Positions 56,157 to 64,000 are shown, counted from the first letter of the stretch. The stretch is 64,000 nucleotides of DNA from Verrucomicrobiia bacterium (GCA_030425485.1 JAUIAM010000004.1:162121-226120); one strand, 5' to 3'. Program-made: numbers and translations. The notes: a model not told the origin generated them from the sequence alone.

Positions 56157-56293
56157 CTAAACGCGCAACGATCCCCCTGTCAACCTCGCCCGGGAGCCGC
56201 CCCGGCCTGCGCGATTGGGATTTGCATTCCGAGGGCCACGCACTATAAGGTTTCTTTTTTACAGCCTGCCATATTCGGCGGACTTAATTGAAC

Positions 56294-57097
56294 ATGCCAG
56301 CTACGGGCAGACTCTATTCCACTGTGCAAACATCGACCAAAGCGGACACCAAGGGCAAACTGGACCACGTCGCCATCATCATGGACGGCAATGGGCGGTG
56401 GGCGCGCGAACGCGGACTCCCCCGTATCGAAGGGCACCGACGCGGCGTCGAAAACGTCCGCCAGGCCTTGAAGATCGCCCGCGATCTGGACGTCCGCTAC
56501 CTCACGCTTTTCGCCTTCTCTGTGGAAAACTGGCAGCGTCCACCCGAAGAAATTTCCGCCCTTATGGGCCTGCTGGAGTTTTTTCTGGAGCGAAACACCC
56601 GCGAGTTGGTCAAAAACAAGGTGCGCCTGCGCGTCATTGGCCGCCCCGAGGAGCTACCGGAAAAAGTCCGCAAGAAGCTGGACGAAGCCCTCGAAGCAAC
56701 CAAGGACTTCAAGCACTACTCGCTCCAGGTCGCCCTCAACTACGGCTCACGCACCGAAGTGCTCGACGCCGTGCGGGCGTTTTCCGAAGACGCTGCCGCG
56801 GGTAAGGTCGACCCCAACCACCTGGACTGGCCCCTCTTTTCCAAGTACCTCTACACGGCGGATATCCCCGACCCCGACCTGCTCATCCGCACTTCCGGCG
56901 AAACCCGCATCAGCAATTTTCTCCTCATGCAGTGCGCCTACTCCGAGATGTACTTTAGCCCTGTGTACTGGCCGGACTTTGACCGCGAGCACTTTGTCGA
57001 AGCGGTGGAGAGCTTCCACCGTCGCCAGCGGCGCTTCGGCAAAACCGGAGAGCAGGTGACCGACGCCCCTAAAGCCGAAGCCATCGCAAACCGGTGA
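56294..57097 (+). CDS. uppS: Isoprenyl transferase (undecaprenyl diphosphate synthase)
   Basis: UppS makes the C55 lipid carrier precursor for peptidoglycan and glycan export. The 267-residue cis-prenyltransferase has HVAIIMDGNGRWARERGLPR (Mg2+-binding Asp), LTLFAFSVENWQRPPEE, and the C-terminal RTSGETRISNFLLMQCAYSEMYF (first words RTSGETRISNFLL). It is the first gene of uppS-cdsA-dxr-rseP and overlaps cdsA by four bases. The ATG at 56294 is used. Confidence 0.95.
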   Translation: MPATGRLYSTVQTSTKADTKGKLDHVAIIMDGNGRWARERGLPRIEGHRRGVENVRQALKIARDLDVRYLTLFAFSVENWQRPPEEISALMGLLEFFLERNTRELVKNKVRLRVIGRPEELPEKVRKKLDEALEATKDFKHYSLQVALNYGSRTEVLDAVRAFSEDAAAGKVDPNHLDWPLFSKYLYTADIPDPDLLIRTSGETRISNFLLMQCAYSEMYFSPVYWPDFDREHFVEAVESFHRRQRRFGKTGEQVTDAPKAEAIANR

Positions 57098-57891
57098 CGA
57101 AACGTATCCTGAGCACCTTTGGCCTCTGGGCCACCATCGTCGCCGTCCTCTATTTTTTCGGTTCGGCCGGGGGCATCCTGCTCTTGGCCCTACTGGCCGC
57201 CGCCACCCAATACGAGCTCTACCAGCTGCTGGAAAAAATGGGCGACTACCGTCCGCTCAAGGCTTTCGGCATCGCGCTGGGGGTTGTCATTATCGCCGGG
57301 AGCTTTGCCATGCCTGAGGCAGGGGCGCTTGAGGTCTTTACCATAACACTGATCGCCCTGTCCGTCACCATGCTACGCTGGCCGGAAGTTAAGCGCATCT
57401 ACCTGCCCACCCTCTTCGGGCTGGTTTACGTAGCCTTCATGCTGCAATTCTACGGGCTGCTCATCAGCCAGTACGGCAGCGTCATGGTACCGATTTTCCT
57501 CATCGCTGCGGCAAAGTTCTCCGACGTGGGCGGGCTGCTCTTCGGGATGAAATTCGGCAAGCACAAGCTCTGCCCCAGCATCAGCCCCGGCAAAACCGTC
57601 GAAGGCGGCATCGGGGCCGTATTCACCTCTGCCCTCGTCGGCGGCCTGCTGTGGTGGGGCTTCGGCGACTACCTGCCTGCGGGACTGAGCCTGCCCGTCG
57701 CCATCCTCATCGCCGCCATCACCGGTGCCTTGGCCCTGGTCAGCGATTTGATCGAATCCATCCTCAAGCGGCAGGCGGGCGTGAAGGACTCCGGCACGGC
57801 CATTCCGGGCATCGGTGGGGCCTTCGACCTGATGGACAGCCTGATCTTGACCGCCCCGGTGGGCTACCTTTTGTTTAAGTATTTCGTTTAA
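57094..57891 (+). CDS. cdsA: Phosphatidate cytidylyltransferase
   Basis: CdsA forms CDP-diacylglycerol from phosphatidate and CTP for phospholipid synthesis. The 265-residue membrane protein has about eight helices and the family signature near the C-terminus: SDLIESILKRQAGVKDSGTAIPGIGGAFDLMDSL (key part KRQAGVKDSG...GGxxDxxDS). It also has SPGKTVEGGIGAVF earlier. It starts with GTG inside the uppS stop (GTGA overlap). Confidence 0.95.
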   Translation: MTKRILSTFGLWATIVAVLYFFGSAGGILLLALLAAATQYELYQLLEKMGDYRPLKAFGIALGVVIIAGSFAMPEAGALEVFTITLIALSVTMLRWPEVKRIYLPTLFGLVYVAFMLQFYGLLISQYGSVMVPIFLIAAAKFSDVGGLLFGMKFGKHKLCPSISPGKTVEGGIGAVFTSALVGGLLWWGFGDYLPAGLSLPVAILIAAITGALALVSDLIESILKRQAGVKDSGTAIPGIGGAFDLMDSLILTAPVGYLLFKYFV

Positions 57892-57895
57892 GGCT

Positions 57896-58018
57896 TTTAA
57901 CCGCAGAGACGCAGAGCGCAACTAACCTCCACATGTCAAAGTACAAATTCTGTCATTAACGCGGTACATATTCTAAGATTTCCGACAACCCGTTTCGCTC
58001 TGCGTCTCTGCGGTTAAA
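57896..58018. repeat. Family 1 element, short form (123 bp, no gene)
   Basis: Perfect 23-base terminal inverted repeats begin TTTAACCGCAGAGACGCAG at 57896 and end at 58018 with the reverse complement. The 77-base interior is AT-richer and has no ORF. Without it, cdsA and dxr would be 18 bases apart. Confidence 0.92.
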
Positions 58019-58032
58019 CAAAACACTTCCCT

Positions 58033-59217
58033 ATGCCCAGTCCCAAGAAGATCGTCCTGCTCGGTGCCACCGGCTCCATCGGCGAAAATACCTGCCGCGT
58101 CGTGGCCAAGCACCCGGACAAGCTCGAGCTGCTGGCCATCGCCGGACGCTACCGCTGGCGCAAGCTGGTTGACATCGCCAGGCAGTTCAACGTCCCCCAC
58201 GTGGCCATCTACGACGAAGCCTGTTGCGAAGAAGCCCAGCAGTCGGGTCTCTTCCCCGCCGAAACGCAATTTCACTGCGGCCTGCAGGGGCTGATCGACG
58301 TCTCCGTGCTGGCCGAAGCCAAGCTCGTCGTCCCGGCTATCGTGGGCACGCTCGCGCTCAAGCCCACCCTCGCCGCGCTCGAACACGGCAAGGACATCGC
58401 CCTGGCGAGCAAGGAAATCCTCGTTCTGGCCGGAAAGTTCGTCATGGCCACGGCCAAGAAGCACGGCTCGATGATGCTCCCGCTCGACAGCGAACACAAC
58501 GCCATCTTCCAGTGCCTGCAGGGCGAACGCGAGATCGACGTGGACCGCCTGATCCTGACTGCGTCCGGTGGCCCGTTCCGCGACTTTACCCGCGAGCAAA
58601 TGACGGGCATCACCAAGGAAATGGCCCTCAAGCACCCCAACTGGAGCATGGGGCCGAAAATCACCATCGACTCCTCCACCATGGCCAACAAGGGCCTGGA
58701 GCTGATCGAGGCCCGCTGGCTCTTTGACATGCCTGCCGAGCGTATCGACGTGACCATCCACCCCCAGAGCATCGTCCACTCGATGGTGCAATACGTGGAC
58801 GGCTCGATCATCGCCCAGCTCTCCCCGCCCATCATGACCTTTGCCATCCAGCACACCCTGCTCTATCCCGAGCGTGGCGCTGGCACGGATGCCACCCTCG
58901 ACTTCTCCCAGCTCATGAGCCTGGACTTCCGCCCGCCCTGTACGGAGCAGTTCCCCTGCCTCCGCCTGGCCCGCGAGGCCGCTGTGGCTGGAGGGATCGC
59001 CACGGGCGCGTTCAACGCCTCCAACGAGGTCGCAGTGGAAGCCTTTGTCGCGGACAAAATCGGCTACCTGGACATCCCCCGCGTGATCGAAAAAACCCTT
59101 GAGTCCATCGCCAATCGCGATCCGGACAACCTCGACGAACTCCTGGCCGCTGATGCCGAGGCCCGCAACATTGCCGCTGAGAAGGTCATCGCCTTGGGCG
59201 GTACAGTTGCGCAGTAA
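58033..59217 (+). CDS. dxr: 1-deoxy-D-xylulose 5-phosphate reductoisomerase
   Basis: Dxr makes 2-C-methyl-D-erythritol 4-phosphate, the committed step of the non-mevalonate isoprenoid pathway. The 394-residue protein has the NADPH motif VLLGATGSIGENTCRVV, ALASKEILVLAG, the metal-site PLDSEHNAIFQCLQG, TASGGPFRDFTRE and HPNWSMGPKITIDSSTMANKGLE (first words HPNWSMGPKI). It sits between cdsA and rseP, as in many bacteria, and is bracketed by two family 1 repeat elements. Confidence 0.97.
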   Translation: MPSPKKIVLLGATGSIGENTCRVVAKHPDKLELLAIAGRYRWRKLVDIARQFNVPHVAIYDEACCEEAQQSGLFPAETQFHCGLQGLIDVSVLAEAKLVVPAIVGTLALKPTLAALEHGKDIALASKEILVLAGKFVMATAKKHGSMMLPLDSEHNAIFQCLQGEREIDVDRLILTASGGPFRDFTREQMTGITKEMALKHPNWSMGPKITIDSSTMANKGLELIEARWLFDMPAERIDVTIHPQSIVHSMVQYVDGSIIAQLSPPIMTFAIQHTLLYPERGAGTDATLDFSQLMSLDFRPPCTEQFPCLRLAREAAVAGGIATGAFNASNEVAVEAFVADKIGYLDIPRVIEKTLESIANRDPDNLDELLAADAEARNIAAEKVIALGGTVAQ

Positions 59218-59238
59218 CCCGTCAGGTGATATGCTTTA

Positions 59239-59857
59239 TTTAACCGCAGAGACGCAGAGCACGACAGGCCTAAGGAAAGACAAAGAAAATGCTCAAGCAG
59301 TAGTGCTTGGACAGATGTAATTTATGCTCGATAAGTTCTATCCACTCAATGGGGTTAGAAGAATGGAAATACGATGACGGAGCTAACTGAAGACTATAAC
59401 GCCCTGTCGGCTAAGATCATCGACTGTGCGTACAAAGTTCACAGCACGCTCGGCCCCGGATTACTCGAATCTGTATATGAATCCTGCCTGCTTCATGAAC
59501 TACGCAAAGGAGGCATACGAGCGCTTTCTCAAGTAGAAGTACCGATCATTTACGATGGATTACCCCTACAAAACAGCTTTAAAATTGATATATTCGTTGA
59601 GGATAAAATTATACTGGAGCTAAAAGCTGTCGAAAAATGCCTTCCTCTATACAGAGCCCAACTCCAGACCTACATGAAGCTGAAGCGTTGCAAACTGGGA
59701 CTGCTCATAAATTTCAATACACGGGTCATTAAAAATGGTATCGAGCGCATCATCCTTAGCCAATAAATCACTTAAATGTGAACTACATTCCCACTCTAGT
59801 GTCATTCAATACCTAAGCTAACGCCCACCCGCTGCGCTCTGCGTCTCTGCGGTTAAA
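59239..59857. mobile_element. Family 1 element, long form, carrying a GxxExxY gene
   Basis: Perfect 22-base inverted repeats define the ends: 59239..59260 starts TTTAACCGCAGAGACGCAG, and 59836..59857 is its exact reverse complement. They enclose one gene (59374..59766) and about 200 bases of flanking DNA. The 619 bases fill the dxr-rseP gap, leaving 35 bases. No target-site duplication is obvious. I infer mobility from this arrangement; transposition is not shown. Confidence 0.65.
59374..59766 (+). CDS. GxxExxY protein (PD-(D/E)XK nuclease-like)
   Basis: The 130-residue protein carries the name-giving motif GLLESVY (Gly29, Glu32, Tyr35). It is followed by IDIF with Asp72, and LELK with Glu82-x-Lys84, which together match the E...D...ExK core of PD-(D/E)XK nucleases. 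The end RCKLGLLINFNTRVIKNGIERI is also typical. The family has no established function, although the fold implies nucleic-acid cleavage or binding. It is AT-richer than its neighbours and lies inside the long family 1 element between dxr and rseP, which suggests horizontal or element-borne origin. Confidence 0.9.
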   Translation: MTELTEDYNALSAKIIDCAYKVHSTLGPGLLESVYESCLLHELRKGGIRALSQVEVPIIYDGLPLQNSFKIDIFVEDKIILELKAVEKCLPLYRAQLQTYMKLKRCKLGLLINFNTRVIKNGIERIILSQ

Positions 59858-59871
59858 CCCCCTTTCCAATC

Positions 59872-61683
59872 ATGCTTCAATCTCTCCTGACTAACGCCTG
59901 GGGCTGGGTCCTCATCCTGTTGTTCTTCAACGGCGCCATTGTCGTACACGAGTTGGGGCACTTTCTGGCCGCCAAGTGGCGCGGGCTCAAAGTCGAGCGC
60001 TTCTCCATCTTCGGGCTAGGGCCAAAGATCTTTGGTTGGCGGGGCAAGGACGGCGTGGAGTACTGCTTTTGCTGGATTCCGTTCGGGGCCTTTGTCGCCC
60101 TGCCGCAGTTGGCGGACATGAAGTCGGTCGAGGGCGACAGCGAGGACGCCGCCAAGCTGCCCCCCATTTCCTACGCCGACAAGATGATCGTGGCCTTCGC
60201 CGGGCCGTTTTTCAACCTCGTGCTGGCTACCGTCATCGCCATCGCGGTCTGGCTGGCAGGCACACCCAGCAGTAAAGCGCTCGAAGGCACCCAGATCGGC
60301 TATGTCCTGCCCATGCTCGACACCGACATAAACACTACCATCACTGGCCCCGCCCATAAGGCCGGGCTCCAGGCCGGGGATACCATTTTGCAGATCGACG
60401 GCGAGCCCGTAGACGACTGGACCGACGTCTCCATGCTCATCGCGACCGGCAGCGGAAGAGACGCCCACGGCAACCCCAAGGCCGAACTGACCATCCAGCG
60501 CGGCGAAGAAACCCAGACCATCGAAGTTTTCCCCGCCATGACGGTCTTTAACGAGGGTTCCGGCCGCGACCTGCGCCGTATCGGCATCGAGCCTGCCATG
60601 ACCATCCGCCTCGGCATGCTCTTTCCCAACTCTCCCGGTGAGCGAGCCGGGCTCCTCGTGGACGACCAGTTACTCGCCGCCGACGGCGTACCGCTCTACT
60701 CCATCAGCCAGCTAAACGACTACCTCAATGCCCAGTCCCACGAGAGCGTGACGCTCAACATCCTGCGCGACGGCCAGCCCATGCAAGTCGTCGTACAGCC
60801 CGAAACCGTGGCCCGGACCAAGCCATTGGTGAAAATCTACCGCGAGGGACAAAACGAGAACGGCTTCGACATCATGCCCATGTACGCGCCAGACGCTACG
60901 GGCGATCCGGCCTCGCCTGACACCCCGGCCACCTTGGCCGTGTTTTTGGTCAGCGAGGAAGGCGAGTTTGCCGACAAGGTGAAATCCGGCGAGGTGCTGA
61001 CCGCAGTCAACGGCGAGAAAGTTGCCAGCCTGAGCGAGCTGCTTGCAGCCTTGAAACAGGCCGGCCCCAACCCGCAACTGAGCTTTGTCAACGGCCAGGA
61101 CGGGAGCGTTCTCAGCACAAGCGACCTCAAGGCGGAGCTCATCGAGCCCCTCACCCGGACCATGATCGGCTTTGCTCCCAAAAGCGACTTCACCATCATC
61201 CACCCGACGCCGGGTACGCAGTTTATCGACGCCGCCACCATGATCGGACGCGTCCTGGGCAGCCTGGCCAGCCCCAGCTCGGACATCGGCTTCAAAGACC
61301 TCAACGGCGCAGTCGGCATCGGTCGGCTGGTCCACCGCTTCTCCAGCCCGGATGTCTTCGAGACGAAGTGGGACGGCTTCCGCGCCGCTCTGGCCTTTGC
61401 TGTGATTTTAAACGTCAACCTCGCCCTGCTCAATCTGCTGCCCATCCCCGTACTGGACGGTGGGCACATGACGCTGGCCACCATCGCCCGCCTGCGTGGA
61501 CGCCCGCTGCCGCGCGCCATGATCGAAGCCGCCACGGGGGTATTCGTCATCCTGCTCTTTGGGCTCATGGCCTACATCACGCTCTACGACTCGCTCGACT
61601 GGATTGGCGATGAGGAGGCCAAGGCGCGCCGACAACTCATGCAGCACTACTCACTCAGCCTCGAGTTTAAAGGGGATAAGTAA
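59872..61683 (+). CDS. rseP: Site-2 intramembrane metalloprotease RseP
   Basis: RseP-type proteases cut membrane-embedded segments, classically anti-sigma factor RseA and leftover signal peptides. The 603-residue protein has HELGH (residues 26-30) in the first helix. PDZ domains follow (AHKAGLQAGDTILQIDGEPVDDW, GERAGLLVDDQLLAADGVPLY and a third, weaker repeat near VKSGEVLTAVNGEKV). The third zinc ligand is in LLPIPVLDGGHM. It is longer than the E. coli enzyme because of the third PDZ-like segment. Its distance from dxr is due to the GxxExxY element. Confidence 0.93.
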   Translation: MLQSLLTNAWGWVLILLFFNGAIVVHELGHFLAAKWRGLKVERFSIFGLGPKIFGWRGKDGVEYCFCWIPFGAFVALPQLADMKSVEGDSEDAAKLPPISYADKMIVAFAGPFFNLVLATVIAIAVWLAGTPSSKALEGTQIGYVLPMLDTDINTTITGPAHKAGLQAGDTILQIDGEPVDDWTDVSMLIATGSGRDAHGNPKAELTIQRGEETQTIEVFPAMTVFNEGSGRDLRRIGIEPAMTIRLGMLFPNSPGERAGLLVDDQLLAADGVPLYSISQLNDYLNAQSHESVTLNILRDGQPMQVVVQPETVARTKPLVKIYREGQNENGFDIMPMYAPDATGDPASPDTPATLAVFLVSEEGEFADKVKSGEVLTAVNGEKVASLSELLAALKQAGPNPQLSFVNGQDGSVLSTSDLKAELIEPLTRTMIGFAPKSDFTIIHPTPGTQFIDAATMIGRVLGSLASPSSDIGFKDLNGAVGIGRLVHRFSSPDVFETKWDGFRAALAFAVILNVNLALLNLLPIPVLDGGHMTLATIARLRGRPLPRAMIEAATGVFVILLFGLMAYITLYDSLDWIGDEEAKARRQLMQHYSLSLEFKGDK

Positions 61684-61753
61684 GCGCACCGGCCTGCGAA
61701 ATGACCAGGCTCGACGCCAGCGGCCCTGAGGGATAGCCCCGACATCATGGAAA

Positions 61754-61782
61754 TTGACAGCCCTATGCGCATCCATTAGGAT
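61754..61782 (+). promoter_or_regulatory. Possible promoter giving a near-leaderless transcript
   Basis: TTGACA (perfect) is separated by exactly 17 bases from TAGGAT (four of six). The start codon at 61791 lies eight bases beyond the -10, where transcription would begin. The overlapping AGGA could alternatively be a ribosome site served by an upstream promoter. Confidence 0.4.
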
Positions 61783-61790
61783 GTGTACTT

Positions 61791-63545
61791 ATGGCTATTC
61801 ATTCCCTTACTCGAAAAACGGGTTTACTACTACTTACTGCCGCTCTGCTACCGCTCCAATCGTGGGCTGACAGCACGCGTATCGTCTTCGTCAACAACAC
61901 CGGGGTGCCGGATGACGCGCTTTTCGTCAACCTCCAGGGCAACGGTATTAACACGGTCTTTAGCGGAGTCAACAAGGGCGACGGCTCCTCCATGAGCCTG
62001 AACAACGACTACAGCCTGGCCGATCTGTACGGCACCGTCAGCGGCTCCGGCGGCAGCGGCCCCACGGGCACAGTGCCCACCTTTACCGCCGAGCAGTTTT
62101 ATAACGGCGGCGTAGTCAACATCACCCTCGGCAACAAAATCGGTTCCAGTCAGCCAGCCACCAATGTCGTCAGTGGGCGCTTCGAGATTTTTGCCAATAA
62201 CAGCAGCTCAAGCAACAACGTCGACGCCTCGTATGTTTCCAGCGTAAGCATGCCCCTGAGCTACTCCATTAAACGCATCAATAACGGCTCGCTTGTCCCC
62301 CTGAGCGGACAGACTAACCAGATCAACACCACCGGGGGTTCTTCCCTTTTTAACGCGCTCACGGCCAGCACCACGACCACCCCGAACTCGGCCCGCATCA
62401 GCGCGAACTACAGCGCCGTAAACTCCAACAACAACACCGTCGGTACCGTTACCGGTATCGCCAGCATCCAGTCGCCTCAAAATAACACCGACTACCACGG
62501 CTGGACCGGTCCAACCACGGGTGTGCGTAGCACCAGCGGGCTCATCCCCTGGCTGACCAGCCAGGACAAAACCATCAAGGTCGCCAACTACGACGTGCCC
62601 AATGAGGATAAACTCGGCGGTACCAAATTTGGCTTCGTCGGCTCCGGTGGCACCTCGCCCTTCAACCAGGATGGAAACAACAACGACCCGAGCAACCTCT
62701 TCACCCAAGCCCAGAGCTACGACCTCGACGCGAAATTCGAAACCGATATCCGCTCAGACATCACTGAACTTTCCAGCACGGCCAACGACAATGTCCGCGA
62801 CCAGTTGGAAACCCAGGGCATCGACGCAGCCACGGCGGGCGCACGCATGGTCGGAGAAGGTGGAGAAGTGGGTGACATCATCGTCTACTCCACCAACAGC
62901 GAACTCGACAGCAACACGGGCATCTACGGAGCCAATCCCCAGTACATCGTCGTGTGGAACAAAAACGGTGATGCCGACTGGAACGGGGCCATCTCCGTCA
63001 CCACGCAAAACCTGAATAACCTGACGGACCGTATCGTGGGCGACCTGCTCACCGCCATCAACATGGGCATGGCCGACAGCCAGACCGTGATCGGAACCAA
63101 CGCCACCAACACCGGCACGACTGGCACCCTCGACAATACCATTTTTGCCGCGGCCAAGAACAGCGACATCATTGGCGACCTGACCACGGGCGAGTTCATC
63201 TACCTGCTCTCGCTCCAGTTCAACCCCACCGGTAACACGATGTCGGACTGGTTTGGCGGAAGCATCGAGAGCAACGAGCTCTTTTACAACACCTACGCCA
63301 GCGTCCTCGCAGAGGATACAGATGCCTACACCCTCTCCTACTCCGACCGCCTCTCTGGCGACGGCAGCCCGGACCTCTTCTACACACCAGAAGACCTAAC
63401 CGTCCCCCTGGATGAGCTCTACATCGAAATCATCCTTGAAGCGGGCGGCTTTACCTACACGCCAGTCCCCGAGCCTTCGCAGATTACCCTGCTGCTCGGC
63501 CTCGGCGGTCTCGGTCTGCTGGCATGGCGCCGACGCCGCACCTAG
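61791..63545 (+). CDS. PEP-CTERM protein with a GH64/thaumatin-like body
   Basis: The 584-residue protein has a signal peptide (LLLLTAALLPLQSWA) and a sandwich-like start (STRIVFVNNTGVPDDALFVNLQGNG) that resembles the N-terminus of GH64 beta-1,3-glucanases. A long Asn/Thr/Ser-rich body follows, with MPLSYSIKRINNGSLVPLSG and the C-terminal VPEPSQITLLLGLGGLGLL-AWRRRR sorting signal. If the GH64 reading is right it would act on glucans outside the cell, but no catalytic acids can be assigned by eye. The TAG stop lies in a CTAGG that may start another repeat. Confidence 0.75.
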   Translation: MAIHSLTRKTGLLLLTAALLPLQSWADSTRIVFVNNTGVPDDALFVNLQGNGINTVFSGVNKGDGSSMSLNNDYSLADLYGTVSGSGGSGPTGTVPTFTAEQFYNGGVVNITLGNKIGSSQPATNVVSGRFEIFANNSSSSNNVDASYVSSVSMPLSYSIKRINNGSLVPLSGQTNQINTTGGSSLFNALTASTTTTPNSARISANYSAVNSNNNTVGTVTGIASIQSPQNNTDYHGWTGPTTGVRSTSGLIPWLTSQDKTIKVANYDVPNEDKLGGTKFGFVGSGGTSPFNQDGNNNDPSNLFTQAQSYDLDAKFETDIRSDITELSSTANDNVRDQLETQGIDAATAGARMVGEGGEVGDIIVYSTNSELDSNTGIYGANPQYIVVWNKNGDADWNGAISVTTQNLNNLTDRIVGDLLTAINMGMADSQTVIGTNATNTGTTGTLDNTIFAAAKNSDIIGDLTTGEFIYLLSLQFNPTGNTMSDWFGGSIESNELFYNTYASVLAEDTDAYTLSYSDRLSGDGSPDLFYTPEDLTVPLDELYIEIILEAGGFTYTPVPEPSQITLLLGLGGLGLLAWRRRRT

Positions 63546-63576
63546 GCCCTGTTACCGAAATTCTTGTTATATTTTT

Positions 63577-63690
63577 TTGGGGCTATGCGCCCCCCGCAGC
63601 AGGCATAGCCTGCACTTTCGATGCTACCGCATCGCGTCTGGGATTACGGCCTTCTGCGATGCTGAAGACCGTAATCCCCAAGGAGCATCC
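63577..63690. repeat. Multi-hairpin repeat downstream of the PEP-CTERM gene
   Basis: Three nested or adjacent inverted repeats are visible: GGCTATGC with GCATAGCC (about 63581 and 63603), CGATGC with GCATCG (about 63619 and 63631), and GGGATTACGG with CCGTAATCCC (about 63640 and 63670). No ORF with a plausible start is present. Confidence 0.55.
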
Positions 63691-63778
63691 AAACTGGGTT
63701 GCACCCCAAAACGTATACGAGAAACTTAGCTCACGGTACCCCAATACAAGGCACCAGCTTTGCCCACTACGGGCACGA

Positions 63779-63812
63779 AAAACCCGGACCATCTCGGTCC
63801 GGGTTTGTTGTT
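63779..63812. terminator. Strong bidirectional terminator-like hairpin
   Basis: AAACCCGGACC and GGTCCGGGTTT pair around ATCTC, followed by GTTGTTG on the right and preceded by a run of A on the left. It probably ends transcription of the PEP-CTERM gene or of an opposing gene beyond the window. Confidence 0.75.
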
Positions 63813-63840
63813 GCTAAAGTGCGGCAAGATGGAGGCTACC

Positions 63841-64000
63841 CTAGGTCGTGTCTTCAAATTCATCAAGGTCGGGAGAAAAGGGTCTTTTCGCGTCTTTTTC
63901 CGTTTTCTCAGTTCATGAATCTGGATTCACACCACTTCGAAAGCCGAAAAAATCCTCAAAATTACCTCTTTTTCCCTCGTTTCTTAATTTGAAGACACAG
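63841..64000. repeat. Family 3 element, cut by the window edge
   Basis: The left end CTAGGTCGTGTCTTCAAATT at 63841 is matched at the last bases of the window by AATTTGAAGACACAG, its inverted copy, so only the last few bases should be missing. The interior is AT-rich with no gene. Its size (about 165 bases) equals that of the complete copy at 12618. Confidence 0.7.

Noticed and set aside
63524..63817. Small open frames after the PEP-CTERM gene
   Set aside because: They run through hairpin repeats and a terminator and show no start signal or recognisable protein pattern.

Overview
The window is GC-rich bacterial chromosome, densely coded on both strands, with no phage, plasmid or full-length transposase gene. 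Gene content suggests a Gram-negative bacterium: an outer-membrane porin set, several lipoproteins, LpoB-like and YcfL-like proteins, SppA and RseP. It probably belongs to Verrucomicrobiota, near Opitutae/Puniceicoccales. That placement is inferred from two PEP-CTERM proteins, pseudopilins of the 'NNLRQI' type, the carboxynorspermidine pair and the general style of the proteins. No 16S rRNA gene is present to confirm it.

Layout. 1-4.8 kb: a cut-off secreted protein, rRNA methyltransferases rsmD and rsmE, two tandem GDP-mannose dehydratases and tRNA-Gly. 4.9-6.4 kb: pilC and a lone receiver. 6.5-10.4 kb: a three-lipoprotein operon (COG3014-like, ycfL-like, lpoB-like) with a chagasin-like inhibitor and an alpha/beta hydrolase. 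10.4-13.4 kb: galM, a small secreted protein and a PEP-CTERM protein among dispersed repeats. 13.6-21.4 kb: carB, a histidine kinase and receiver pair, a repeat-tailed secreted protein, HPr and a pseudopilin. 21.6-28 kb: small membrane proteins, thioesterase, aroK, a divergent prenyl synthase, a BFN-domain protein, dus and sufT. 28-41.3 kb: sppA, a four-gene run ending in the carboxynorspermidine synthase and decarboxylase, a coiled-coil protein, transport proteins and a phosphatase. 41.4-46.7 kb: the arginine operon argC-J-B-D-F. 46.8-50.3 kb: rplM-rpsI, a porin and transaldolase. 50.7-56.2 kb: hemW, two unusual lipoproteins and gdhA. 56.3-61.7 kb: uppS-cdsA-dxr-rseP. 61.8-63.5 kb: a large PEP-CTERM protein.

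The genes form coherent metabolic groups: arginine (argCJBDF, with carB for carbamoyl phosphate) next to polyamine synthesis; isoprenoid and envelope synthesis (dxr, prenyl synthase, uppS, cdsA) with the site-2 protease rseP; and envelope maintenance (LpoB-type activator, SppA, porins).

The most unusual layer is non-coding. At least three families of short inverted-repeat elements occupy most intergenic gaps. Family 1 (core AACCGCAGAGACGCAGAGC) includes a 123-bp element between cdsA and dxr and a 619-bp element between dxr and rseP. The second carries a GxxExxY protein with PD-(D/E)XK-like residues between perfect 22-bp inverted repeats. Removing each element would leave ordinary operon spacing, so this looks like a nuclease-fold protein travelling with a REP/MITE-like repeat. 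Family 2 has ends TCACGCAAAG/CTTTGCGTGA. Family 3 has ends starting CTAGG(C/T)(C/T)GTGT, and its terminal CTAG can supply the TAG stop codon of neighbouring genes. All reading was by eye; no alignment or database search was run.
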